From: Desulfobacca acetoxidans
GTDB taxonomy: Bacteria; Desulfobacterota; Desulfobaccia; Desulfobaccales; 0-14-0-80-60-11
DNA length: 14,821 nt
Assembly (NCBI GenBank): GCA_022736495.1
Contig: DZCR01000080.1
Location: 1 to 14,821 of the forward strand
Direction of reading: 5' to 3'
Part shown: positions 1 to 6,724 of the stretch, in pieces
How the letters are laid out: each line of letters starts with the position of its first letter
Position numbering within the stretch: the stretch's first letter is position 1
Program-made: the position numbers and the translations under genes
The notes under the pieces: model-generated
Databases searched by the model: none
Told to the model about the DNA's origin: nothing
The model's input: only the letters and a program-made list of their open reading frames with translations

Positions 1-4
1 CTTG

Positions 5-151
5 CTATTGACTATTACATCCGGCAATTTTTATGAATTTTGCAAGAGGCTCATAAGTTAATTTTACATATCTTGAAGTAAGATATGCCAAAACCACAGT
101 TGCCAATGCAGAAATAAATGAGGCAAGTAAAATTATACTCTCTTTATCCAT
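5..151 (-). CDS. Small single-pass membrane ORF, 48 aa, possibly a truncated gene
   Basis: Not recognised as a named family. The reading frame runs ATG to TAG and encodes 48 residues. Residues 1-5 are polar (MDKES), residues 6-24 form one hydrophobic helix (IILLASFISALATVVLAYL), followed by a basic and polar stretch (TSRYVKLTYEPLAKFIK). This layout, a short N-terminus, one helix and then RYVKLTYEPL, resembles the N-terminal anchor of longer bacterial proteins, so the frame may be a truncated or frameshifted gene whose remainder lies left of the window. No clear Shine-Dalgarno sequence precedes the ATG. Base composition is strongly AT-rich compared with cysS next door, suggesting acquired DNA. 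It lies on the same strand as cysS, 24 bp downstream of it. Coding status is uncertain. Confidence 0.35.
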   Translation of the reverse strand: MDKESIILLASFISALATVVLAYLTSRYVKLTYEPLAKFIKIAGCNSQ

Positions 152-175
152 AGTAAATTATGTGTGAATATTCTT

Positions 176-1651
176 TTAGCCTTTAACCTTCCAGATGGTC
201 CCTTGCGCCGTATCTTCCAGGAGGATATCCAGGTCTATGAGTTGCTTGCGGATGGCGTCGGCCCGGGCCCAGTCCTTGTTCTTCCGGGCCTGGGTACGGT
301 CCTGGATGAGTTGTTCGATCTCTGCCGGGGTGATCTTCAGGTCCGCAACCTTCTGCCGCAGGGTGGTGATCATGGTTGTGGGGTCGGCTTGCAGGAGGTT
401 CAGCACCGCGCCCAGGGTTACCAGTTCCTCGTACATCTCGTCGAGGATGGTAAGGTAACCGGGATCGTCGGACGGGGCCTCCAGGAGGCGGTTGAGCAGG
501 CGCACGGTTTCGAACAGGTAGCCCAAGGCCTGGGCGGTGTTGAGGTCGTCGTCCATGGCCGCGTCGAACCGGGCCCGCAAAGACCCGAAGCGGTGGAATT
601 CCTCCAGGGTCAGGCTGTCGGGGTAGGAATCGACGGGATGCTGGCGTTGCAGATTAGGGTATGGCCGCAGCACGTCCTGGATGCGAGCCAGGCAGGTATA
701 GAGGCGCAGCAGCGCAGTCTCGGCTTCGGCCAGGGCCGCGTCCGAGAAGTCAAGGGGGCTGCGATAATGGCAGTTGATGAGGAAGAAGCGCACGACCTCG
801 GCAGGAAAGCGGGCCAGCACCTCTTTCACCGTGAAAAAGTTTCCCAGGGACTTGGACATCTTTTCCTGGTTAATGGTGAGGAGGCCGTGGTGCAGCCAGT
901 AGCGGGCAAAAGGCTTGCCCGTGGCGGCTTCCGACTGGGCCAGTTCATTTTCGTGGTGAGGGAAGACCAAATCCTGGCCGCCGCCGTGCAAGTCGAAGGT
1001 TTCACCCAGGTAATACATGCTCATGGCGGAGCACTCGATGTGCCAGCCTGGCCGCCCGGGTCCCCAAGGGCTGTCCCAGGCCGGCTCCCCGGGCTTGCTG
1101 CCTTTCCACAGGACAAAATCCAGGGGATCTTCTTTGTTGGGGTCTACCTCGATGCGCGCCCCGGCCTCCATGTCCTCTATTTTCTGCCCCGAGAGCTTGC
1201 CGTATCCCGGGAACCGCCGCACCCGGAAGAAGACGTCGCCCCCGCCGGGATAGGCAAACCCCAGGTCCACCAGCCGTTGGATGAGGGCGAGGATTTGCGG
1301 GATATGCTCCGTGGCCTTGGGTTCAATTTCGGCCGGCGGCACCCCCAGGGCAGCCATATCGTCCCGGAAGGAAGCGATATAGCGTTCGGCAACCTCTTGC
1401 CAGGACCGCCCCTGTTCCTGGGCCCGGCGCAGGATCTTATCGTCAATATCGGTGAAATTGCGCACCCAGGTGACCTGGAAACCCAGGCGCCGCAAATAGC
1501 GCACCAGGACTTCAAAGGCCACGCAGGAGCGGGCGTGTCCCAGGTGGCAGTCGTCATAAACCGTCACCCCGCAGGCATAGAGGCCCACTTTTCCGGGGGT
1601 GAGGGGCTTGAAGGATTCCTTGCGTCTGCTTAAAGTATTATAGAGTTGCAT
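176..1651 (-). CDS. cysS: Cysteinyl-tRNA synthetase
   Basis: Class I aminoacyl-tRNA synthetase that charges tRNA-Cys with cysteine using ATP in the cytoplasm. The 491-residue product is slightly longer than the E. coli enzyme. Visible signatures: HIGH-type motif HLGH at residues 36-39, KMSKS at 264-268, and the four zinc ligands expected for this family at C27, C207, H232 and E236 (within HIECSAM and PHHENE). The C-terminal anticodon-binding region ends with the family-typical RADAIRKQL and a GTIWKVKG tail. The ATG at 1651 is kept because the N-terminus (MQLYNTLSRRKE) matches the usual family start; no good Shine-Dalgarno sequence precedes it. It is divergent from the PC4-like gene, with 88 bp between them. 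All key residues are present, so it should be functional. Confidence 0.98.
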   Translation of the reverse strand: MQLYNTLSRRKESFKPLTPGKVGLYACGVTVYDDCHLGHARSCVAFEVLVRYLRRLGFQVTWVRNFTDIDDKILRRAQEQGRSWQEVAERYIASFRDDMAALGVPPAEIEPKATEHIPQILALIQRLVDLGFAYPGGGDVFFRVRRFPGYGKLSGQKIEDMEAGARIEVDPNKEDPLDFVLWKGSKPGEPAWDSPWGPGRPGWHIECSAMSMYYLGETFDLHGGGQDLVFPHHENELAQSEAATGKPFARYWLHHGLLTINQEKMSKSLGNFFTVKEVLARFPAEVVRFFLINCHYRSPLDFSDAALAEAETALLRLYTCLARIQDVLRPYPNLQRQHPVDSYPDSLTLEEFHRFGSLRARFDAAMDDDLNTAQALGYLFETVRLLNRLLEAPSDDPGYLTILDEMYEELVTLGAVLNLLQADPTTMITTLRQKVADLKITPAEIEQLIQDRTQARKNKDWARADAIRKQLIDLDILLEDTAQGTIWKVKG

Positions 1652-1702
1652 GGGAAAAAGGGGTTGACAAGGCCAGGAATTTAGGCGAAGTCAAAGTCCA
1701 AT

Positions 1703-1724
1703 CAGGCTGCTGATTCAGGCAGCC
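1703..1724 (+). promoter_or_regulatory. Hairpin in the leader of the PC4-like gene
   Basis: Inverted repeat: GGCTGC at 1705-1710 pairs with GCAGCC at 1719-1724 around an 8-base loop. It sits just upstream of the purine-rich ribosome binding site (AAGGGGG at 1728-1734) of the downstream small gene. It has no T-tract, so it is not an intrinsic terminator on this strand. A role in translation control or mRNA stability is possible but purely inferred. Confidence 0.25.
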
Positions 1725-1739
1725 GCCAAGGGGGAAATG

Positions 1740-2000
1740 ATGTCCGAAATCATCAGCCAAGTTACCAAAAACGCCCGGGAAACGGTGTTCCTTTCCCTGT
1801 CTGAGTATAAAGGTCATCGCCTTATTGACATTCGGGTGCACGTGCCGGGGGACCAGGAAGGGGATTGGGTTCCCACCCGCAAAGGGGTGTCCCTTGCGGT
1901 AGGACTCTATCCCGCCTTCAAGCAGGCCCTGGCCCAGATGGAAGCGGCCCTGATTCAACAGAGCCTCCTGGACCCCGAAGACCTGGAACTTTCCGACTAA
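1740..2000 (+). CDS. PC4/p15-like transcriptional coactivator domain protein
   Basis: Small ssDNA-binding protein of the PC4 (p15) family, found in bacteria as short stand-alone proteins. In characterised relatives a four-stranded sheet plus one helix forms a dimer that grips single-stranded DNA. The 86-residue product shows the typical order: strands around VTKNARETVFLSLSEYKGH and RLIDIRVHVP, then DWVPTRKGVSLAVGLYPAFKQAL, where W-x-PT-x-KG-(VL)-(ST)-L is the family hallmark. An acidic tail (DPEDLELSD) closes it. Two ATGs are adjacent (1737 and 1740); the second is preferred because AAGGGGG then lies at a normal distance (5 nt rather than 2). It is a single gene divergent from cysS. Its target is unknown; a role in transcription or DNA repair is inferred from the family only. 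Confidence 0.85.
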   Translation: MSEIISQVTKNARETVFLSLSEYKGHRLIDIRVHVPGDQEGDWVPTRKGVSLAVGLYPAFKQALAQMEAALIQQSLLDPEDLELSD

Positions 2001-2230
2001 ACCCTGAAGATTTTTTACTATACTGAATCCCGAGCATCGATGCAATGAAAAGGACAACATTGGGCACTGGGGACCGAACCTGGGCGGCCTCCGGCGAATC
2101 GTCCTGACTCCTCCTGCCACCCCAGACCGGGATAGGTTTTGAGCGCCTCGAATTGCAGCATCATCCGGCAATTAAGGAGGAGAAATTCCTGTGGCTTGAA
2201 TTTTTCCAGGAGGAAATTTCCCTCCTTCCC
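2001..2230. other. Intergenic region with a near-perfect palindrome
   Basis: No gene is supported here. The only notable structure is AGGAGGAAATTTCCCTCCT at 2208-2226, palindromic apart from one extra C, about 75 bp before the superoxide dismutase start. It could be an operator or a hairpin. A T-run at 2012-2017 follows the PC4-like gene but has no convincing stem before it, so no terminator is called. Frames reading through the region show no family-like features. Confidence 0.4.
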
Positions 2231-2258
2231 TTGCATAGAGGAATCACCGCACTATCTT
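2231..2258 (+). promoter_or_regulatory. Possible sigma-70 promoter of the superoxide dismutase gene
   Basis: TTGCAT (2231-2236) and TATCTT (2253-2258) are separated by 16 bp. Each matches the -35 and -10 consensus only partly. The position, 40-70 bp ahead of the start codon, suits the gene. The palindrome at 2208-2226 lies just upstream of the -35 box, where an activator or repressor could bind. This is a by-eye match. Confidence 0.3.
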
Positions 2259-2301
2259 TTTAAAAAAGTGATCCAGATCCAAGGATCGGCAAGGAGGTCT
2301 T

Positions 2302-2886
2302 ATGGCATATGTAGCTAAAGATTTTTCTTTTTTATTGGGAATGCCGGGATTCAGCGACACCCTCCTCAAGAACCACTTCACCCTTTATCAAGGCTATGTC
2401 AATAACACGAACAAGATTATGGAAATCCTGGCGGCCATGGTGAAAGAGGGCAAAGAAACCACTCCCGAATTTGGCGAATTGAAACGCCGGCTGGGGTGGG
2501 AGTTCAACGGCATGCGCTTGCATGAATTCTACTTTATGAACCTGGGGGGCGACGGCGACCTGGCCAAGGCTCCCAAGCTGGAAAAGTTAAAGAAACAGCA
2601 GTTCGGCTCCGTAGAGATGTGCGCCAAGGATTTTAAAGCCACCGCGAGCATGCGGGGTATCGGTTGGGTGATCATGTACCAGGACATCGAGAACGGCCTC
2701 ATCTTCAACCAATGGATCAATGAGCATGATGTGGGGCATCCCGCCGGCTGCAGTCCCCTCCTGATCCTGGACGTCTTCGAGCATGCCTACATGACGGATT
2801 ATGGGCTCAAGAAAGCCGATTATATTGCGGCCTTCTTTAAGAACGTCAAGTGGGAAGTGGTGGAAGAGCGCTTGGAAACTGCGTAG
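2302..2886 (+). CDS. Superoxide dismutase, Fe/Mn family
   Basis: Converts superoxide to hydrogen peroxide and oxygen, probably in the cytoplasm since no signal peptide is seen. The 194-residue length is normal for the family. Expected metal ligands are all present: H25 (NHFTLYQGYV), H74 (RLHEFYFMN), D157 and H161 (DVFEHAYMTDYG). The usual DxWEHAY signature has Phe at residue 159 in place of Trp, and the stretch before it reads NEHDVGHPAGCSPLL. There a His lies near where classical enzymes carry the Gln or other residue that tunes Fe versus Mn use, so metal choice cannot be assigned from this reading. A strong ribosome binding site (AAGGAGGT, 2291-2298) fixes the start. It is followed on the same strand, after 141 bp, by the deacylase gene. 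Family assignment is firm; the Fe or Mn subtype is open. Confidence 0.95.
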   Translation: MAYVAKDFSFLLGMPGFSDTLLKNHFTLYQGYVNNTNKIMEILAAMVKEGKETTPEFGELKRRLGWEFNGMRLHEFYFMNLGGDGDLAKAPKLEKLKKQQFGSVEMCAKDFKATASMRGIGWVIMYQDIENGLIFNQWINEHDVGHPAGCSPLLILDVFEHAYMTDYGLKKADYIAAFFKNVKWEVVEERLETA

Positions 2887-2977
2887 TTGCCGGTTTACCA
2901 GGGATGGGGAGGCTTACCACCCTTGCGGATTAGTCTCCCCCGCAAAACCTCTTTACAACGCATGGCCCTCCAAGTTA

Positions 2978-3011
2978 CCTTGGGATAGCCCCTTGCAAAG
3001 GGCACCCCAGG
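2978..3011 (+). promoter_or_regulatory. Strong stem-loop just upstream of the deacylase gene
   Basis: Outer arms CCTTGGG (2978-2984) and CCCCAGG (3005-3011) pair with one mismatch. Inner arms GCCC (2988-2991) and GGGC (3000-3003) continue the stem past a small asymmetric bulge. The structure ends five bases before the AGGAG ribosome binding site (3017-3021). With no T-tract it is not a standard terminator. It may stabilise the upstream transcript's 3' end or affect translation of the deacylase. Confidence 0.35.
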
Positions 3012-3027
3012 CAACCAGGAGAGAGCT

Positions 3028-3993
3028 ATGCGTCGCACCGGTTATGTGTTTGCTCAACGCTATTTGTTGCATGATCCCGGCTCTTGGCACCCGGAGCGGC
3101 CCGACCGGTTGAAGGCGATACATACGGCGCTTAAGGAGGCCGACCTGCTGGAGTTGGTGGTCCGCCTCCGGCCCGACTATGCGCCCCTGCTATGGGTGGA
3201 GCGGCTCCATGATCCCGAATATATCCGGCGCTTCAAAGAGGCCTGCGAAAAGGGTAAGCGTATCTTTAAGTCGCAGGATTGCGGCATAAGCCGGGATTCT
3301 TACCGGACCGCGTTGCTGGCCGTTGGCGGGGTCATGCTGGCGGTGGACGCGGTGATGGGCGGCCAGGTGGACAACGCCTTCTGCGCGGTGCGGCCCCCGG
3401 GGCATCACGCCGAACACAACCGGGCTATGGGGTTCTGCTTTTTCAATAACGTGGCCATCGCCGCGGTGTACGCCCTGGAACACTATGGCCTGGAGCGGGT
3501 GGCCATCGTTGACTGGGACGTTCATCACGGCAACGGCACCCAGCACTTGTTCGAGGAAGACCCCCGGGTGTTTTACGTGTCGCTGCACGAGGACCCGCAG
3601 CATTGCTACCCCGGTACCGGCTACCGCCGGGAAGTGGGGAAAGGCGCGGGCAAAGGTTTTACCCTCAATTTGCCTTTTCCGCCCCGCAGCGGCGATGAGG
3701 ATTACCTGGAGGCCCTGAAAAAAGAGGCGTTGCCCCGGCTCAGGCCGTTTGCCCCGCAGTTGGTGTTTATCTCTGCGGGCTTCGACGCCCATGCCGAGGA
3801 CCCCCTGGCCCACATGAAGCTCACCAAGCAGGGGTACCGGGGCATGACGCAGCTTATGTTGGATCTCGCCCAGGAAACCGCCCAGGGACGGCTGATCACG
3901 GTGTTGGAAGGGGGCTACAACCTGGAGGTCCTGGCAGAATGTGTCGAAGACCATATCCGCATGCTCATGGGGATTCCTCTGGACCATTTTTGA
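3028..3993 (+). CDS. Histone deacetylase family protein (zinc-dependent deacylase)
   Basis: Zinc hydrolase of the arginase/deacetylase fold (HDAC, AcuC, acetylpolyamine amidohydrolase group). Such enzymes remove acyl groups from protein lysines or polyamines; the substrate cannot be read from the sequence. The 321-residue product carries the full active site: H21PERP near the N-terminus, the charge-relay pair H126-H127 in RPPGHHAE, zinc ligands D164 and H166 (DWDVHHGNGTQ) and D253 (SAGFDAHAEDPL), and transition-state Tyr Y297 in LEGGYN. The motif set looks closest to the class II-like bacterial branch. AGGAG at 3017-3021 supports the ATG. The last 79 bp overlap the convergent small Cys-motif gene. 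Its position after superoxide dismutase may mean co-transcription, but the 141-bp gap with a hairpin argues for separate control. Confidence 0.95.
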   Translation: MRRTGYVFAQRYLLHDPGSWHPERPDRLKAIHTALKEADLLELVVRLRPDYAPLLWVERLHDPEYIRRFKEACEKGKRIFKSQDCGISRDSYRTALLAVGGVMLAVDAVMGGQVDNAFCAVRPPGHHAEHNRAMGFCFFNNVAIAAVYALEHYGLERVAIVDWDVHHGNGTQHLFEEDPRVFYVSLHEDPQHCYPGTGYRREVGKGAGKGFTLNLPFPPRSGDEDYLEALKKEALPRLRPFAPQLVFISAGFDAHAEDPLAHMKLTKQGYRGMTQLMLDLAQETAQGRLITVLEGGYNLEVLAECVEDHIRMLMGIPLDHF

Positions 3994-4193
3994 GACATAA
4001 GTCTGACCAGGCGGCCTAATTCATCCGGGCTCCTGCGGCCCCGGGCAAACATTTGGGTCACCTTCACCAGGGAGGACAGGAGCTGAAGGCTGCCGACCTT
4101 ATCCTCCGGTTGTTTGCGCAGCTTCTGTTCGTGACCCTGAAGATACTTTCCCCGCTTGGTCTCCTCGCCGCAACCGCAGGCACACTCGGGCAT
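3915..4193 (-). CDS. Small Cys-motif protein downstream of purF
   Basis: A 92-residue product of no assigned function. It opens MPECACGCGEETKRGKYLQGH: C4, C6, C8 and H21 are spaced as a possible metal site. A basic stretch (KLRKQ) and a helical segment (VGSLQLLSSLVKVTQMFARG, then SPDELGRLVR) follow. Small bacterial proteins starting with a CxCGCG motif and a GH(D/E)QKLR stretch are familiar as uncharacterised proteins, which supports coding. A clear ribosome binding site (GAGGAGGA, about 6 bp before the ATG) sits in the 19-bp gap after the purF stop, so the two are probably co-transcribed. Residues beyond about 66 are read antisense to the 3' end of the deacylase gene and look non-native (SRGIPMSMRIWSSTHS), so an original stop codon may have been lost. 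Confidence 0.7.
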   Translation of the reverse strand: MPECACGCGEETKRGKYLQGHEQKLRKQPEDKVGSLQLLSSLVKVTQMFARGRRSPDELGRLVRLMSQKWSRGIPMSMRIWSSTHSARTSRL

Positions 4194-4212
4194 GGGATTC
4201 CTCCTCTCTTTG

Positions 4213-5715
4213 TCATGGCCGGCCGCACACCGGGGGCAGAATGGACTCGTTGTGGGCCGGGGAGCAGACGTCGTCTTCGAAGCAGGTTTTGGAGAAGTCG
4301 GCCTCCAGGGGCACGGGGTAGTCTCCGGAGAAACAGGAGAGACAGAAGTCGCTGTGGTTCAACTGGGTGGCCTCCACCAAGCCTTCCAGGCTCAAGTAGC
4401 CCAGGTAATCGAGGCCGAGAAAGTCGCGGATCTGGTCGACTTCCTGCTGGGAGGCGATGAGTTCGCCTTTGGACGAGAAGTCGATGCCGTAATAGCAGGG
4501 GAAGCGGTGGGGCGGGCAGCTCACCACCATGCTCACTTCCCTGGCGCCGGCCTCCCGGAGGGACTTGACCCGGGAGCGGGTGGTGGTGCCCCGGATGATG
4601 GAGTCTTCGATGACCACCACCCGTTTGTCCTTGAGGATGCCCCGCACGGGATTGAGTTTAATCCGGACGGAAAAATCCCGCATGGACTGCGACGGCTGGA
4701 TGAAGGTGCGCCCGACATAATGGTTGCGGATTACCCCCATTTCGAAGGGAATGCCGGTGGCCGCGGCGTAGCCCAGGGCGGCGTAGGTGCCGGAGTCGGG
4801 AAAAGGCATCACCAGGTCGGCGGCCAGAGGGTGTTCCCGGGCTAAGGCGGCGCCCAGGCGCTTGCGCACCAGGTAGACGCTCTGCCCGAAGACCAGGCTG
4901 TCGGGCCGGGCGAAATAGACGTATTCGAAGATGCAGAAGTGGGGTAGGGCGGGCTGCAAGGGCTTGTGGGAATGGAGGCCGTTTTCATCTATTACGACGA
5001 TTTCCCCGGGTTCCACATCCCGCCAGTAATCGGCCTGCACCAGATCCAGGGCGCAGGTTTCGGAAGCCACCACCCAGGCGCCGTTCAGCCGTCCGATACA
5101 CAGGGGCCGGAAGCCGTGGGGGTCCCGGGCGGCGATGACTTTATCGGCGGTGGACAGCACCAGGGAGTAGGAACCTTTCACATATTCCAGGGCATTGATG
5201 AGGGACTCGACGCAATCGGCGCCCCGGTGGCGGGCCATGAGGTGCACGATGACTTCGGTGTCCATGGTGGACTGGAAGATGGAGCCCCCTTCTTCCAGGC
5301 GGCAGCGGATGTCCCGGGCGTTGGTGAGGGTGCCGTTGTGGCCGATGGCGATCATCTGGCCGTGGTGCTGCACCACGAAGGGCTGGGCGTTGATGAGCAT
5401 GGTGGAACCGGTGGTGGAATAGCGCACGTGGCCGATAGCCAGGTGCCCCGGCAGTTGGTCCAGGATGCCGGGGTTGAAGACCTCGGGCACCAGCCCTAGC
5501 CCCCGGTGCATAGTAACCCGGGTGCCGTCGCCGGCGACGATGCCGCAGGACTCCTGGCCCCGGTGCTGGAGGGCGTAGAGGCCGAAGTAGGTGAGCCGGG
5601 CGGCCTCAGGGTGGCCATAGATGCCGAAGACGCCGCAGTGTTCCTTAGGGCGCTCATCCGAATAGCTGATTGCCGGGTTTTGGTTTTCGGGTTCTGGGTT
5701 CTGGGTGTTGTTCAT
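4213..5715 (-). CDS. purF: Amidophosphoribosyltransferase, Fe-S type
   Basis: First committed step of de novo purine synthesis: PRPP plus glutamine gives 5-phosphoribosylamine plus glutamate and diphosphate. The 500-residue product has an N-terminal glutamine amidotransferase domain whose nucleophile is C27 (HCGVFGIYG), so a 26-residue propeptide must be removed. The phosphoribosyltransferase domain holds the PRPP loop VVVIEDSIIRGTTT at about 366-379. C261, C407, C458 and C461 correspond with near-constant spacing to the four cluster ligands of the B. subtilis enzyme, so an oxygen-sensitive 4Fe-4S cluster is expected. In that enzyme oxygen destruction of the cluster inactivates the protein. 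The propeptide is low-complexity (Asn, Gln, Pro, Glu) and the tail carries three further Cys residues (C478, C484, C497). GAGGAG lies just before the ATG. Confidence 0.98.
   Translation of the reverse strand: MNNTQNPEPENQNPAISYSDERPKEHCGVFGIYGHPEAARLTYFGLYALQHRGQESCGIVAGDGTRVTMHRGLGLVPEVFNPGILDQLPGHLAIGHVRYSTTGSTMLINAQPFVVQHHGQMIAIGHNGTLTNARDIRCRLEEGGSIFQSTMDTEVIVHLMARHRGADCVESLINALEYVKGSYSLVLSTADKVIAARDPHGFRPLCIGRLNGAWVVASETCALDLVQADYWRDVEPGEIVVIDENGLHSHKPLQPALPHFCIFEYVYFARPDSLVFGQSVYLVRKRLGAALAREHPLAADLVMPFPDSGTYAALGYAAATGIPFEMGVIRNHYVGRTFIQPSQSMRDFSVRIKLNPVRGILKDKRVVVIEDSIIRGTTTRSRVKSLREAGAREVSMVVSCPPHRFPCYYGIDFSSKGELIASQQEVDQIRDFLGLDYLGYLSLEGLVEATQLNHSDFCLSCFSGDYPVPLEADFSKTCFEDDVCSPAHNESILPPVCGRP
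5675..5707 (-). repeat. Low-complexity tandem tract inside the purF propeptide
   Basis: Read on the minus strand, the tract repeats CCCAGAA twice and then drifts into CCGAAAACC and AAAACCC units. It encodes TQNPEPENQNPA of the cleaved propeptide. Such short direct repeats are prone to slippage. Because the segment precedes Cys27 and is removed, length change in whole codons should be tolerated. Confidence 0.6.
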
Positions 5716-5748
5716 AGCTCCTCACCCCATGCTGAGGCGGAGTTTTAA

Positions 5749-6589
5749 GTGATTTTTTCGGGTTTTTGGGTCCTTTTAAGGGTAAAATAAGACCAAAAAT
5801 CGGTAAAAATTTTTGAACAAATTGCCATCTGTCTGAATTTACTTGAAATTGATCCGCATCCTTGCGCTCGCAAGCGCCGTCTTCCCGGCACAAAGCGAGG
5901 GTGAACCGGGGTTGTGCCAACCCTGTGTCGAGGGTGTCCCGCCGGGGTGCGCAGAGAAATCACCGGATGGGGACTGGTTGGCGGGACGTCTCGCCCAAAA
6001 TTTAAAAAGAGTCACCATAAGAATTCGGTTATGCCGCCTTTTTGGGCCTGTTGCGCCTCTCGTCCCACTTTAATGGATGCGGCGGCGATGTCCAGAAAAG
6101 AAAAAAACCCTGTCAACCATTTCTGCGGCCAGGGCCCGGAAATGCTCAGGTTTCTATGATCCTTAATAGGGAGATAATTATTTCTATAATAACAGGTTTT
6201 TCCGATGAAGGGTAGCAATATCAAGGGATAGGGGGGCATCGGGGATGTTCAAATAAAACTTTGCCAGCCCCCCCACAAAAGGTCAGTCTCGCTATCCAGA
6301 TCAAATCGACAACTTTTTATAATTCTTGAGATAATTCTGTTTTGGCAAGCTAGAGAGCGGTTCCCACTTGCTCGGGGGACCATGAATAAGAGACAGGTTT
6401 GGATTCTAACCGGATAACGCGGGACCTTTTGAACTTGACTTTGCACATAGGAGTGATGCGTTCTTTTCTCCTTGATTGCATTATTACCGGACCGTGTTGG
6501 TTTGGGTCCTTAAGCCCCGCAGTATTGAAGTATTGAGGGTCATTAGCTAGGGATAGGATCCAGGGAAAATTATTTTCTAGCGGATTTTG
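5749..6589. other. Long intergenic region without a supportable gene
   Basis: About 840 bp between the divergent purF and radical SAM genes. Next to purF is an AT-rich stretch (5750-5850), presumably holding its promoter, although no convincing -35/-10 pair was found. Then comes a GC-rich structured part with three inverted repeats: CTTGCG/CGCAAG at 5861-5874, GGGTTG/CAACCC at 5909-5923, and a 16-bp near-palindrome at 5980-5995. From 6000 the sequence is mixed and AT-richer. Short frames exist (for example at 5843-6073 plus and 6012-6239 minus) but show no conserved motif or ribosome binding site. No tRNA, riboswitch or small RNA family was recognised by eye. Confidence 0.5.
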
Positions 6590-6598
6590 TGGTATTAT
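6590..6598 (+). promoter_or_regulatory. Extended -10 promoter of the radical SAM gene
   Basis: TGGTATTAT fits an extended -10 element: TGn followed by TATTAT, five of six matches to TATAAT. No good -35 hexamer lies 16-18 bp upstream, which is tolerated for extended -10 promoters. It would start a transcript near 6605, giving a leader of about 120 bases before the ATG at 6725. It also argues against translation starting at the TTG at 6587. Confidence 0.35.
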
Positions 6599-6724
6599 GC
6601 CTTAGTGAGGATTCGGCCTCAGAAACAGAAACTTTGGGGATTCTCCCAGGGCAGCTATATCCAAAAACCATTTTTACAGGGGCAGCCAAGACTGCCGCAT
6701 AATCTCGGCTTAACCAGAGTGCCA

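Noticed and set aside
164..1633. Long plus-strand open frame of 489 codons
   Set aside because: It is antisense to cysS, whose motifs are all intact; the frame has no family features.
1637..1642. Perfect TATAAT on the minus strand
   Set aside because: It falls within codons 4-5 of cysS, 22 bp from the nearest -35-like TTGTCA, and the cysS start is well supported, so it is coincidental.
3190..3987. Minus-strand frame of 265 codons
   Set aside because: Antisense shadow of the deacylase gene, without ribosome binding site or recognisable motifs.
5843..6073. Plus-strand frame starting like a signal peptide (MKLIRILALASAVF)
   Set aside because: It starts at TTG with no ribosome binding site, runs through inverted repeats and has no conserved motif.
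6012..6239. Minus-strand 75-codon frame
   Set aside because: No ribosome binding site, family resemblance or neighbour support; left as unexplained intergenic sequence.
6587..6724. 46-residue N-terminal extension of the radical SAM protein from TTG
   Set aside because: It overlaps the likely extended -10 promoter, has no ribosome binding site, and the family normally begins at the equivalent of MRALLIFP.
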